Source: Marinilabiliaceae bacterium UBA5213
Lineage (GTDB): Bacteria; Bacteroidota; Bacteroidia; Bacteroidales; Marinilabiliaceae
Direction: 5' to 3'
Assembly (NCBI GenBank): GCA_002412555.1
Contig: DHVH01000233.1
Coordinates: 1 to 9,945 of the forward strand
Length of the DNA: 9,945 bases
Shown here: piece after piece, positions 1 to 6,906 of the stretch
Position numbering within the stretch: position 1 is the stretch's first letter
Layout: every line of letters starts with the position of its first letter
Program-made: the position numbers and the translations under genes
The notes under the pieces: generated by a model
What the model saw: only the letters and a program-made list of their open reading frames with translations
Databases searched by the model: none
Told to the model about the DNA's origin: nothing

Positions 1-181
1 GCTTCTGTTCCCACCCATCCCTATCAAAGCCAAATACTTCGTCATTATTTATGGCGTAGCAGAGTTGTTTTTGGGCGTTGCCAATTTCTCGTTCGACAAT
101 GTGGCGCATTTTGCTCACCTGGGAGGTATGCTCTTTGGTTTTGTAATGATCAAATACTGGCAGAAAAAAGGAATTTATTAA
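1..181 (+). CDS. Rhomboid family intramembrane serine protease, C-terminal fragment
   Basis: This is the 3' end of a gene that begins before the window; 59 residues are readable in the frame starting at position 2, ending in TAA at 179-181. Rhomboids cleave membrane proteins within the bilayer using a Ser-His dyad. The fragment holds the last transmembrane segment with the motif NVAHFAHLGGMLFG, in which the second His (AHLGG) matches the catalytic His of rhomboid TM6. The hydrophobic stretch before it (YFVIIYGVAELFLGVANF) fits TM5. The active-site Ser segment lies outside the window. The stop is 9 bp before the ATG of a second rhomboid gene, so the two are probably co-transcribed. It ends in a short basic tail (YWQKKGIY) without the long C-terminal extension of the second rhomboid. 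Confidence 0.9.
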   Translation, partial: LLFPPIPIKAKYFVIIYGVAELFLGVANFSFDNVAHFAHLGGMLFGFVMIKYWQKKGIY

Positions 182-190
182 ATTGCAGAC

Positions 191-1096
191 ATGTCCATAC
201 TCACAGAAATAAAAGATTCCTTTAGGCATGGATCCATCCTTACCCGTTTGATTTACATCAACATAGGGGTGTTTCTTGCGTTTCGATTTGTTCAGCTCTT
301 CATGCTGTTGGGAGGGTTCTCTCCCGACATCGTGCGACCCTTGCTGGCCTTTTTCAGCATTCCGGCTCAGCCGCTGGAACTGATTCTGCACCCGTGGACG
401 CCCTTGACTTACATGTTTCTGCATTTCGACTTTCTGCACCTCCTATTCAATGTGCTGTACCTCTATTGGTTTGGTCGGCTGTTTTTACAGCTCATTGGTC
501 CGGGCCCCTTTTTTAAGACCTACATAATCGGTGGACTGTCGGGTGCCCTGACTTATTTTCTGGCCTTCAATTTCATGCCGGCCTTTTACAATAACTTTAG
601 TTCATCCATCCTAATGGGTGCCTCGGCATCGGCCATGGCCATTCTGTTTGCCGTGGCCAGGTATCAGCCGGAGTTTTCCGTCTATCTGTTTCTAATTGGG
701 CCTGTAAGACTAAAATACATTGCCCTTTTTGCTCTCATCATAGATTTAATCAGCATCCCCACGCTCAACAACACCGGCGGTCACCTCGCCCATTTGGGCG
801 GAGCTGCAGCCGGACTATGGCTCGGATGGCAATGGGCCACCAAAGGGGCACCCGTCCAAAAGATGAAGATTTCCGTCGCCGGCAAAACCCTTAAACGGTC
901 GGTTTGGCCCTTTGCGAAAAAGAGCAAGCTGTCGGTCACCCACAAACGACCCTTATCCGACCTCGAATACAATGCCCTTAAAGTACGCCGGCAAAAAGAG
1001 GTGGATTTAATTCTTGAAAAAATTAAAGTTAGCGGCTACGACAGTCTGAGTGCCATAGAAAAGAAAACCCTCTTTGAAGCGAGTAAAGAGACCTGA
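191..1096 (+). CDS. Rhomboid family intramembrane serine protease with C-terminal tail domain
   Basis: This 301-aa integral membrane protein has the rhomboid signature set. The TM2 motif HxxxxHxxxN is at H78, H83 and N87. The active-site serine is probably S145 in LMGASASAMA, and the catalytic histidine is probably H201 in GGHLAHLGGAAAG. The serine motif reads GASA where the textbook form is GxSG, which I believe is common in Bacteroidota rhomboids. After the last membrane span (about residue 215) comes a basic linker. A soluble tail follows at about 253-300, containing RPLSDLEYNALK, a charged helix, and SGYDSLSAIEKKTLFEAS. From memory this tail resembles a C-terminal domain (DUF6576-like) seen on Bacteroidota rhomboids. 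The ATG at 191 is preceded by no clear Shine-Dalgarno, as is usual in this phylum. Substrates are unknown. The protein lies between another rhomboid and an EEP-family gene. Confidence 0.93.
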   Translation: MSILTEIKDSFRHGSILTRLIYINIGVFLAFRFVQLFMLLGGFSPDIVRPLLAFFSIPAQPLELILHPWTPLTYMFLHFDFLHLLFNVLYLYWFGRLFLQLIGPGPFFKTYIIGGLSGALTYFLAFNFMPAFYNNFSSSILMGASASAMAILFAVARYQPEFSVYLFLIGPVRLKYIALFALIIDLISIPTLNNTGGHLAHLGGAAAGLWLGWQWATKGAPVQKMKISVAGKTLKRSVWPFAKKSKLSVTHKRPLSDLEYNALKVRRQKEVDLILEKIKVSGYDSLSAIEKKTLFEASKET

Positions 1097-1114
1097 TTTC
1101 TTCCATTTTTTGTT

Positions 1115-1122
1115 TATTTTTG
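1115..1122 (+). promoter_or_regulatory. Possible Bacteroidota -7 promoter box
   Basis: TATTTTTG matches the Bacteroidota -7 consensus TAnnTTTG exactly and lies 32 bp before the TTG start of the EEP gene, just after the rhomboid stop. No good -33 TTTG/TTG element is visible about 19-20 bp upstream, and the surroundings are T-rich, so a chance match is quite possible. If real, it would give the EEP-thyA-folA part of the run its own transcript. Confidence 0.25.
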
Positions 1123-1153
1123 AGCATCTAATAGCACCAAAGCCAATAGCACT

Positions 1154-2266
1154 TTGAACAAATTATTCTATTCCATATCGCTACTGATCGTTCTGCTTGC
1201 GGCCCTCGCTTTGCTGGCCTCCATGGGAACTGCCTATTTAAGTCCCGCCAAATTGCACATTTTTGCCTTTGCCGGATTTGTTTTCCCGGCTCTATGGCTC
1301 ATCAACCTGTTTTTAATTGTCTGGCTCCTATTTAGAAAAAGCTGGCTCATTCTGATTCCAGCCATTGCTTTGGCACTCACCTATTCCCATTGGACCAATG
1401 TGTTTCAGCTAAAAGGTCGCCAAGCCGATAGTAATGCCAGTCTGCAACAGCCCGTGACGGTCATGTCTTATAACACCAGAATGTTCGATTTCTACGACCA
1501 TTCGGGACTGCCCGAGACCCCTAAAAAAATATTTGATTTCGTATTGGGGCAATCGCCCGACATCATATGTTTTCAGGAGTATTTCACCAGTCTAAGAAGA
1601 GACGAATACACCCCCAATGCCATGGCGGCCAAGTTCAGAGCATACCAGCACAAGCGAATAGAGTACCTGCAAACCCATAAGGGCAATACTGGCTATGGCC
1701 TGGCCATATTTTCAAAATACCCAATAATAGACGGTGGTGCCATTCGCTTTGAGCACTCACGCAATCTGGCCATTTATTCAGACATTGACGTAAAGGGCAT
1801 TGTGGTCCGTGTTTTCAATACCCATCTGGAATCCATCGGCTTTCAGGACGATGACCTGAATGTATTGGACAGTCTGGATTTTATCATGAGTGAAAGCCAA
1901 AAACAGGGGCTTATCAATATCTCCACAAAACTCACAAGGGCATTCAATATGCGCTCCAACCAGGCAGAAGCCTTGGCACTGCACATCAGCAATTCCCCAT
2001 ATCCGGTCATTGTTTGTGGCGATTTTAACGACACACCTGTGTCCTATGTTTACCGAACCATGCGGGGCCCTTTAAAAGATGCCTTCCGGGAATCCGGCTC
2101 GGGTTTTGGCGGAACTTACAATGGTCGTCTGCCCTCTTATCGTATCGACTATGTTTTTCACGCCCCGGAATTCAAATCCTATAATTTTGAAACCTTCCCC
2201 ATCAAATATTCTGACCATTATCCCATAATGACTACCATTGACCTTCAGCCTAAAAATAACCGGTAA
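1154..2266 (+). CDS. Endonuclease/exonuclease/phosphatase family protein, membrane-anchored
   Basis: This 370-aa protein has three N-terminal hydrophobic segments (about residues 5-27, 35-60 and 63-78), then an EEP fold domain (about 100-365). EEP enzymes are metal-dependent phosphodiesterases or phosphatases acting on nucleic acids, phosphoinositides or sphingolipids. The active-site motifs are all present: N107 in MSYNTRMF, E142 in CFQEYF, H224 in NTHLES, D290/N292 in CGDFNDTP, D332 in IDYVF, and D354-H355 in SDHYPI. The start is TTG at 1154. The frame is open back only to a stop at 1121-1123 with no ATG, and the first internal ATG (residue 24) would delete most of the first membrane span. 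The substrate cannot be read from the sequence. It is preceded by rhomboids and followed 11 bp later by thyA. Fold assignment is sure; exact activity is not. Confidence 0.9.
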   Translation: MNKLFYSISLLIVLLAALALLASMGTAYLSPAKLHIFAFAGFVFPALWLINLFLIVWLLFRKSWLILIPAIALALTYSHWTNVFQLKGRQADSNASLQQPVTVMSYNTRMFDFYDHSGLPETPKKIFDFVLGQSPDIICFQEYFTSLRRDEYTPNAMAAKFRAYQHKRIEYLQTHKGNTGYGLAIFSKYPIIDGGAIRFEHSRNLAIYSDIDVKGIVVRVFNTHLESIGFQDDDLNVLDSLDFIMSESQKQGLINISTKLTRAFNMRSNQAEALALHISNSPYPVIVCGDFNDTPVSYVYRTMRGPLKDAFRESGSGFGGTYNGRLPSYRIDYVFHAPEFKSYNFETFPIKYSDHYPIMTTIDLQPKNNR

Positions 2267-2277
2267 AAAAACAACCC

Positions 2278-3072
2278 ATGCAACAATATATCAGTCTATT
2301 ACAAAGAGTGCTCGACGAAGGCGTACATAAGAAAGACCGCACCGGTACCGGTACCTACAGCGTATTCGGGCACCAAATGCGCTTCAACCTTGCTGAAGGT
2401 TTTCCTCTGGTAACCACCAAAAAACTACATTTGAAATCCATCATTCACGAACTGCTCTGGTTTTTGAAAGGTAGCACCAATGTTAAATACCTTCAGGATA
2501 ACAACGTACGTATTTGGGACGATTGGGCCAAAGCAGACGGTGAACTGGGGCCTATTTACGGCTACCAGTGGCGGTCGTGGCCCGACTATCAAAACGGAAA
2601 CATAGATCAGATCAAGCAAGTCATCCACTCCATAAAGACCAACCCCGATTCGCGCCGCCATTTGGTGAGTGCTTGGAATGTTGGACAAATTGAGGACATG
2701 CAGTTACCTCCTTGTCATATACTTTTTCAGTTTTATGTGGCGGAAGGGCGCCTCAGCTGCCAGCTTTACCAGCGCAGTGCCGATCTGTTTTTAGGTGTCC
2801 CCTTTAATATTGCCTCGTATGCCTTGCTAACCATGATGGTGGCCCAGGCTACCGGACTAAAACCGGGTGATTTTGTCCACACGCTGGGCGATGCCCACAT
2901 TTACAGCAACCATATTGAGCAGGTGAAACTACAATTGACCCGCGAACCGCGGCCTTTGCCCACCATGAATATCAATCCGGACATCAGCAGCATTGATGAT
3001 TTTAAGTTCGAGGACTTTTCGCTGAGCGACTACGATCCACATCCTCACATCAAAGGTGAAATTGCTGTTTAA
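2278..3072 (+). CDS. thyA: Thymidylate synthase
   Basis: ThyA methylates dUMP to dTMP using 5,10-methylene-tetrahydrofolate and releases dihydrofolate; it is a cytoplasmic homodimer. The length of 264 aa equals that of the E. coli enzyme. Visible landmarks are the phosphate-binding loop DRTGTGTYSVFG (residues 20-31), HELLWFLKG (57-65), the Arg pair SRR (125-127), the catalytic cysteine C146 in LPPCHILFQF, the RSADLFLGVPFNIASY dUMP/folate segment, and the HIYSNH motif near the C-terminus. The protein ends in IAV, as in the classical ThyA C-terminus that closes over the active site. The ATG lies 11 bp after the EEP stop, and folA begins 19 bp after its own stop, which indicates one operon. Nothing is missing or truncated. 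Confidence 0.98.
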   Translation: MQQYISLLQRVLDEGVHKKDRTGTGTYSVFGHQMRFNLAEGFPLVTTKKLHLKSIIHELLWFLKGSTNVKYLQDNNVRIWDDWAKADGELGPIYGYQWRSWPDYQNGNIDQIKQVIHSIKTNPDSRRHLVSAWNVGQIEDMQLPPCHILFQFYVAEGRLSCQLYQRSADLFLGVPFNIASYALLTMMVAQATGLKPGDFVHTLGDAHIYSNHIEQVKLQLTREPRPLPTMNINPDISSIDDFKFEDFSLSDYDPHPHIKGEIAV

Positions 3073-3091
3073 CAGACTAAAATAGTAAACC

Positions 3092-3586
3092 ATGAAAATT
3101 GCCCTTATAGTTGTCATTGACCAGCAGCAAGCCATTGGCAACAAAGGCGATCAGCTGGCTTATGTAAGCGGTGACCTAAAACGGTTTAGGCAATTAACCA
3201 CCGGTCATGCTATTGTAATGGGCCGCAAGACTTTCGAGGCCTTGCCCAAAGGGGCCCTGCCCAAGCGACAAAACATCGTCATTACCCGTAATAAAGATCT
3301 GGAATTAGCAGACTGCACGGTGGTCACCTCCATTGCGGAAGCCCTTGTAGCAGCTAAGGAGCAGGAAAAACTCTTTGTCATTGGGGGAGGTGAAATTTAC
3401 AAAGCCTTTATGCCGCAGGCCACCCATCTTTACTACACCCACATCCACCATACCTTTGAGCAGGCCGACACCTGGTTTCCTGTTATTAATAAGGAGGAGT
3501 GGATCGAAACTGAAAAGAGCGATACGCTGACAGACGAAAAGACAGGACTGCGCTACCACTACCAGACCTTGCAGCGCAAGGTCTAA
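3092..3586 (+). CDS. folA: Dihydrofolate reductase
   Basis: FolA reduces dihydrofolate to tetrahydrofolate with NADPH, restoring the cofactor that the adjacent ThyA oxidises. The 164-aa length fits bacterial DHFR (E. coli 159). Landmarks are AIGNKGD at the M20-type loop start, the acid D28 (matching E. coli D27) in SGDLKRF, the NADPH-binding VMGRKTFE (42-49), LPKR with the substrate-binding Arg (R59), NIVITRN, VIGGGEIY with the GGG turn at 98-100, and YYTHI with T116 (E. coli T113). The loop just before D28 reads LAYVSGD where the common form is MPWxLPxD. The usually conserved Trp (E. coli W22) is therefore Ala by simple alignment, and the cis-loop Pro (P25) is Ser. All other key residues are intact, so the enzyme is presumably active. 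Confidence 0.96.
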   Translation: MKIALIVVIDQQQAIGNKGDQLAYVSGDLKRFRQLTTGHAIVMGRKTFEALPKGALPKRQNIVITRNKDLELADCTVVTSIAEALVAAKEQEKLFVIGGGEIYKAFMPQATHLYYTHIHHTFEQADTWFPVINKEEWIETEKSDTLTDEKTGLRYHYQTLQRKV

Positions 3587-3616
3587 TAAACCCTGATACC
3601 AACTTACCCCAATTCA

Positions 3617-3695
3617 ATAAAGAAGCTTTATGCTCTTCCTTCATCGTATTTCAACTATTGTTTCAATCAGTCCTTGTCCATTGTTTAATTAAACA
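3617..3695. other. Convergent intergenic region with small palindromes
   Basis: This stretch lies between the convergent folA and MFS genes. It holds two AT-rich symmetrical sequences: ATAAAG-AAG-CTTTAT at 3617-3631, and a perfect 14-bp palindrome TGTTTAATTAAACA at 3682-3695. Neither is a convincing rho-independent terminator, because there is no GC-rich stem followed by a T-run. They may contribute to bidirectional transcript ends or may be chance. Confidence 0.25.
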
Positions 3696-3740
3696 CTGTC
3701 TGTCTCGCAACACCCCAGGCATTTTTCAGCATGAAGGTTT

Positions 3741-4889
3741 TCACGAGTGCCGTTTTTGAAAAATCGCAAACAATAAAGCCACAAAAACAAAAGCCGTAAG
3801 CAACATAAAGCTGGCATACAAGGAATATAATTCAGCCACAAATCCCAGCACCACCGGTCCCATTAAAAAGCCCACATTAGAAGAAGCTGCGATCAACGAA
3901 ATTCCATCCGCAGCCCGCACGCCCGGCACATTAGAAGCCAGTCTGAAAATCTCCGGGACAATAATTGAGAAGCCCAGTCCAACCACCAAAAACCCAACAA
4001 AAACCACCAGTATTTGTGAAGTCAGCACCAAGGCAAAGCCAACAAGACTAATAGTAATGGCCGTCCGCAATAAGCGCCACGACCCAAAACGCATGCTCAA
4101 AGCATCCCCCGTAAAGCGCCCCACGGCCATACCTGCGGCAAACAAAGCATATCCCAATCCCAGAAACTCCACACGAACCAGCACCACCTGTTTCAGGTAG
4201 AGTCCGCTCCAATCGGCAATAGCCCCTTCAGAAGCCATCATTATCATGCCAATCATAGCTATCAGCATCAAAGGCTTCCAGGGTGTATGGCGCTTTTCGC
4301 CCTTCACCCGAGCCTCCCCTTTAATGTGCATGTATTCACGCCGCAAATACAATTGCGCACCAATCAGCACCACCAGCAAAACCGTCAAATGCACCAGAGG
4401 CATGCCAAAACGGCCGGCCAAATAACCACCTGTCGAAGCGCCCACAATTCCACCAAGACTCCAGAAACCATGGCTCCCGGTCATGATGTATTTGCCCGCC
4501 TGCTTTTCAATCTCCGCAATCAATGAATTCACCGCTATGGCAAAGACCGAACTCATCATGCCGTAATAAAACAAAGCAGCCAAAAACCAATAGTAGGTAG
4601 GAGCAGAAAAAATCCCATACAACGAAGTACTGTACAAAATAAACCCCCAGAATGACTGGCGCCCCACCCCCAGCATATCGGTCATGCGGTTACTCACTGG
4701 AATCATCAAAAAAGAACCCACCGAGCCAAAAAACAGGGCAGTCCCTATTTGACCCTCGCTGATTTGCAGCTTTTCCGCCAAAAAAGGAATGTAAATAATC
4801 CAGGTACTGAAGACCAGCGCAAAGCAGGAATACAAAAAAGCAGGTGCAAAATACTTCCGCTCTTTAAAAAATATCTTTAATGACAACAT
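3741..4889 (-). CDS. MFS transporter, YbjJ-like
   Basis: This 382-aa protein has about 12 hydrophobic spans and fits the major facilitator superfamily. Recognisable points are SNRMTDMLGVGRQS at residues 66-79 (the loop 2-3 MFS motif region), GSHGFWSLGGIVGA near 138-151, the central loop at about 183-205, EGAIADWSGLYL at 221-232, and the repeat-side loop motif VGRFTGDALSMRFGS at 256-270. The EGAIADWSGLYL segment with the downstream GLGFSIIVPEIFRLA and PGVRAADGIS segments is reminiscent of E. coli YbjJ and its relatives, whose substrate is not established. The ATG at 4889 puts a basic N-terminus (KIFFKERK) before the first span. It is a single gene facing folA, with a plausible promoter just upstream. 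Family call is sure; substrate is unknown. Confidence 0.92.
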   Translation of the reverse strand: MLSLKIFFKERKYFAPAFLYSCFALVFSTWIIYIPFLAEKLQISEGQIGTALFFGSVGSFLMIPVSNRMTDMLGVGRQSFWGFILYSTSLYGIFSAPTYYWFLAALFYYGMMSSVFAIAVNSLIAEIEKQAGKYIMTGSHGFWSLGGIVGASTGGYLAGRFGMPLVHLTVLLVVLIGAQLYLRREYMHIKGEARVKGEKRHTPWKPLMLIAMIGMIMMASEGAIADWSGLYLKQVVLVRVEFLGLGYALFAAGMAVGRFTGDALSMRFGSWRLLRTAITISLVGFALVLTSQILVVFVGFLVVGLGFSIIVPEIFRLASNVPGVRAADGISLIAASSNVGFLMGPVVLGFVAELYSLYASFMLLTAFVFVALLFAIFQKRHS

Positions 4890-4911
4890 AAGTCCATGAA
4901 CAAAATGCCTA

Positions 4912-4938
4912 CAAAGCTAGGTATTTGCTGCACAACAA
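4912..4938 (-). promoter_or_regulatory. Putative Bacteroidota promoter for the MFS gene
   Basis: On the minus strand TAGCTTTG (4919-4912) matches the -7 consensus TAnnTTTG exactly. A TTG triplet (4938-4936) lies 16 bp upstream of it, slightly closer than the usual 17-23 bp for a -33 element. The -7 box ends 22 bp before the MFS ATG, which leaves a short leader. Confidence 0.4.
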
Positions 4939-5027
4939 CCTGCTAACAAATCCTAAAAATTCTCGTCCAATACAAATAACCGATATCATTTAGGACCTCT
5001 TGTCCACCCAGCTATTCAAAGCGGCCG

Positions 5028-5052
5028 AAGCGTTCAGATAGTAAAAACGCTT
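5028..5052. repeat. Inverted repeat upstream of the MFS gene
   Basis: The perfect 7-bp arms AAGCGTT (5028-5034) and AACGCTT (5046-5052) flank an 11-base spacer, within the 249-bp gap between the MFS gene and the beta-barrel gene. It could be a regulator site for the MFS promoter about 100 bp away, or a structure in the 3' end of the barrel mRNA. On the minus strand no T-run follows it, so it is not a standard terminator for the barrel gene. The rest of the gap shows only a short GGAC/GTCC hairpin (4993-5005) and a weak AGCC/GGCT pairing near 5095-5110. Confidence 0.3.
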
Positions 5053-5138
5053 AAAATTTTTCTTTCAATTTCTGCTCTAGAAAAGACACTACCAGCCCGA
5101 ATGTAAGGCTACTTTTTTACCCCTAACCCATTAATTTT

Positions 5139-6881
5139 TTAAAAATTACCTTCAAACCCGAATTTTTTATTGCTGCGCAACACCTTCAGGTCAAATATAT
5201 AGCTGTAGGAGAAGTTGGCCGAATAATGCGTGGAATGCCCCCGTTGGGACTGGTTATTAATCATGGCCAGACTCATATTAAAATTATGCCGCTTCAACAG
5301 TGAATATCCTCCTGTAAGGCGCAGATTAATGATATTGGCAATGGTCCCTTCCCCGTTAAAAGAGTTGCTGTAAGTGCCCGTAAAACCCGTCCTGAACTGT
5401 TCGGCAAACACCTTTTGTACCGAAAGGTTGGAGCTCAGCACATGCATTTCCATTTCAGGCATACGGTTCTGGTTGTGATTCACCGTGGTCGATACCGTAA
5501 AACGCGATGGCGTGAGTGCAAACAAATACGAAAGCATGGAATTGTAGATCTGGCTACCCACATAGCGGCGATCGTCCTCCTGCTGCTCCGAGGCCTCCTG
5601 ATACGAAAAAGCCATGTTCAGATTTTGCCGTTGCTGCTCCGTAGCCCGTAACACATAATTGGCGTTGAACGACGAGGACATATTCAATTGCGTAAAGCTG
5701 AGGGTATCCAGATTCTGGTATTGATTGGTGCGTGTAACCTCATCGTAAATATCCTTAATGTGCATGTACGACTGCACATTGGAAAAAGCCAAAGCCAGCG
5801 ACAAGCGCTCCGCTACCGGCGCCGAAACATTGGCAGAATAAATCGCCCTTTTGGCGGTACTTGTTTTCTGATTTTCCAAATTATCCCGCTGATAACCGGC
5901 ATCCAATCCAAAATTCACACGCTTAAAAACGGTGGTGGACAAATTGGCCGTAATATTCTCAAAATCATTGGTGAAATAATAAGCCCCAAAAGTATGGTAG
6001 TTAGGCTGTACCCGCTCGTAGGTGGCGCCAATGCGCCCCAAGGAGGTCGTCTGTGAAACCGCCATTTTAAAAGCATGGTGCACCGTTACATCACCACGCG
6101 ACTCCAAAAGCTGATCCCCCAAGCCACGCGCCACACTATCGGTCTTACTAATGTCATGATTAATGCCGCTCACGCCATACTCACCCATAAATGAAAAGCC
6201 ATTGGGCAAGCGGTAATTCAACATCATACTTCCTGCAAGATTATCGGCCGGAGCCATCATTTCCAGAGCAGGATCATCCGTCAGCTCGAGAGAACCCACC
6301 ACATCCCTGGCCTTAAATACGTTGACCGAGACATCCACCCTATCGCCCTCATAGCCCAGCAAAACACCGCCGCCCATGCGGCGGTACATCGGCTCATAAG
6401 ACAGCGAGTCCGGCGTTACCGCTTTCCGAAAACGCCCGTAGAGCGCAGCCAAACGAAACCCGTTTTCGGGTTTCAGTTCCACCCCGCCTCCAAAAAATTC
6501 GTGACCCGACAAGGTATAGGGCGAAAAAGACATCGACCCGTAGCCCATGTGCGTAGTAATCCAGCGGTAGGAGGGCGACAAGGCAAAGCGGTTAAACGGC
6601 TGTGGCAAATTGGCCGTCGTCTGATTATTGGTATAGGCAAACGAAACCGGCAGATTCACCACCCCAAACAAAGTCGTATTGAAATTCCCGGACAAGTAAT
6701 AGGAATAAGGTTCCTGACGGAAGGTAGAGTCGGGCGAATAATTAAAAATGTGACTCATATTAAACCCTCCGTTGGAAACCCACATGGGAGCTTTAATCAC
6801 TTGCTCCACGTCCTGACCTTTCAGAACCGTAGAAGCACAAATAACAACAAAGAGTAAAAGGAAGCGGCCAAGGTTAAACAT
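5139..6881 (-). CDS. Predicted outer-membrane beta-barrel protein, uncharacterised
   Basis: This 580-aa protein has an N-terminal signal peptide (hydrophobic core FLLLFVVICASTVL, likely cleavage near residue 22, KG|QD). The rest consists of alternating hydrophobic/polar strands rich in Tyr, Phe, Asn, Ser and Thr, for example YSYYLSGNFNTTLFGVV, THYSANFSYSYIFDL and FTGTYSNSFNG. The last residue is Phe (GFEGNF), as expected of a barrel end recognised by the BAM complex. Together these signs support an outer-membrane beta-barrel. A more conserved-looking N-terminal block at about 94-152 includes SFSPYTLSGHEFFGGG and AALYGRFRKA; I have a sense of similar blocks in uncharacterised Bacteroidota barrels but cannot name a function. 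No TonB plug domain or TonB box is recognisable. It starts 25 bp after the FN3 gene stop and is probably co-transcribed with it, so the pair may form a surface complex or an export/anchor unit. Barrel fold likely; role unknown. Confidence 0.8.
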   Translation of the reverse strand: MFNLGRFLLLFVVICASTVLKGQDVEQVIKAPMWVSNGGFNMSHIFNYSPDSTFRQEPYSYYLSGNFNTTLFGVVNLPVSFAYTNNQTTANLPQPFNRFALSPSYRWITTHMGYGSMSFSPYTLSGHEFFGGGVELKPENGFRLAALYGRFRKAVTPDSLSYEPMYRRMGGGVLLGYEGDRVDVSVNVFKARDVVGSLELTDDPALEMMAPADNLAGSMMLNYRLPNGFSFMGEYGVSGINHDISKTDSVARGLGDQLLESRGDVTVHHAFKMAVSQTTSLGRIGATYERVQPNYHTFGAYYFTNDFENITANLSTTVFKRVNFGLDAGYQRDNLENQKTSTAKRAIYSANVSAPVAERLSLALAFSNVQSYMHIKDIYDEVTRTNQYQNLDTLSFTQLNMSSSFNANYVLRATEQQRQNLNMAFSYQEASEQQEDDRRYVGSQIYNSMLSYLFALTPSRFTVSTTVNHNQNRMPEMEMHVLSSNLSVQKVFAEQFRTGFTGTYSNSFNGEGTIANIINLRLTGGYSLLKRHNFNMSLAMINNQSQRGHSTHYSANFSYSYIFDLKVLRSNKKFGFEGNF

Positions 6882-6906
6882 GCTGTTTTCTTTACTTTTA
6901 TTAAAA

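Noticed and set aside
620..640. Inactivated rhomboid because the motif is GASA and not GASG
   Set aside because: The catalytic Ser itself (S145) and His (H201) are present, and Ala after the Ser is a tolerated variant as I recall for this phylum.
5095..5120. Terminator after the beta-barrel gene
   Set aside because: Only a 4-bp AGCC/GGCT pairing with a 9-base loop is present, and the T-run lies on the wrong side for minus-strand transcription.
5688..6056. 122-aa plus-strand open frame opposite the beta-barrel gene
   Set aside because: It is the antisense shadow of a well-supported coding gene, with low-complexity Ile/Arg-rich composition and no motif.
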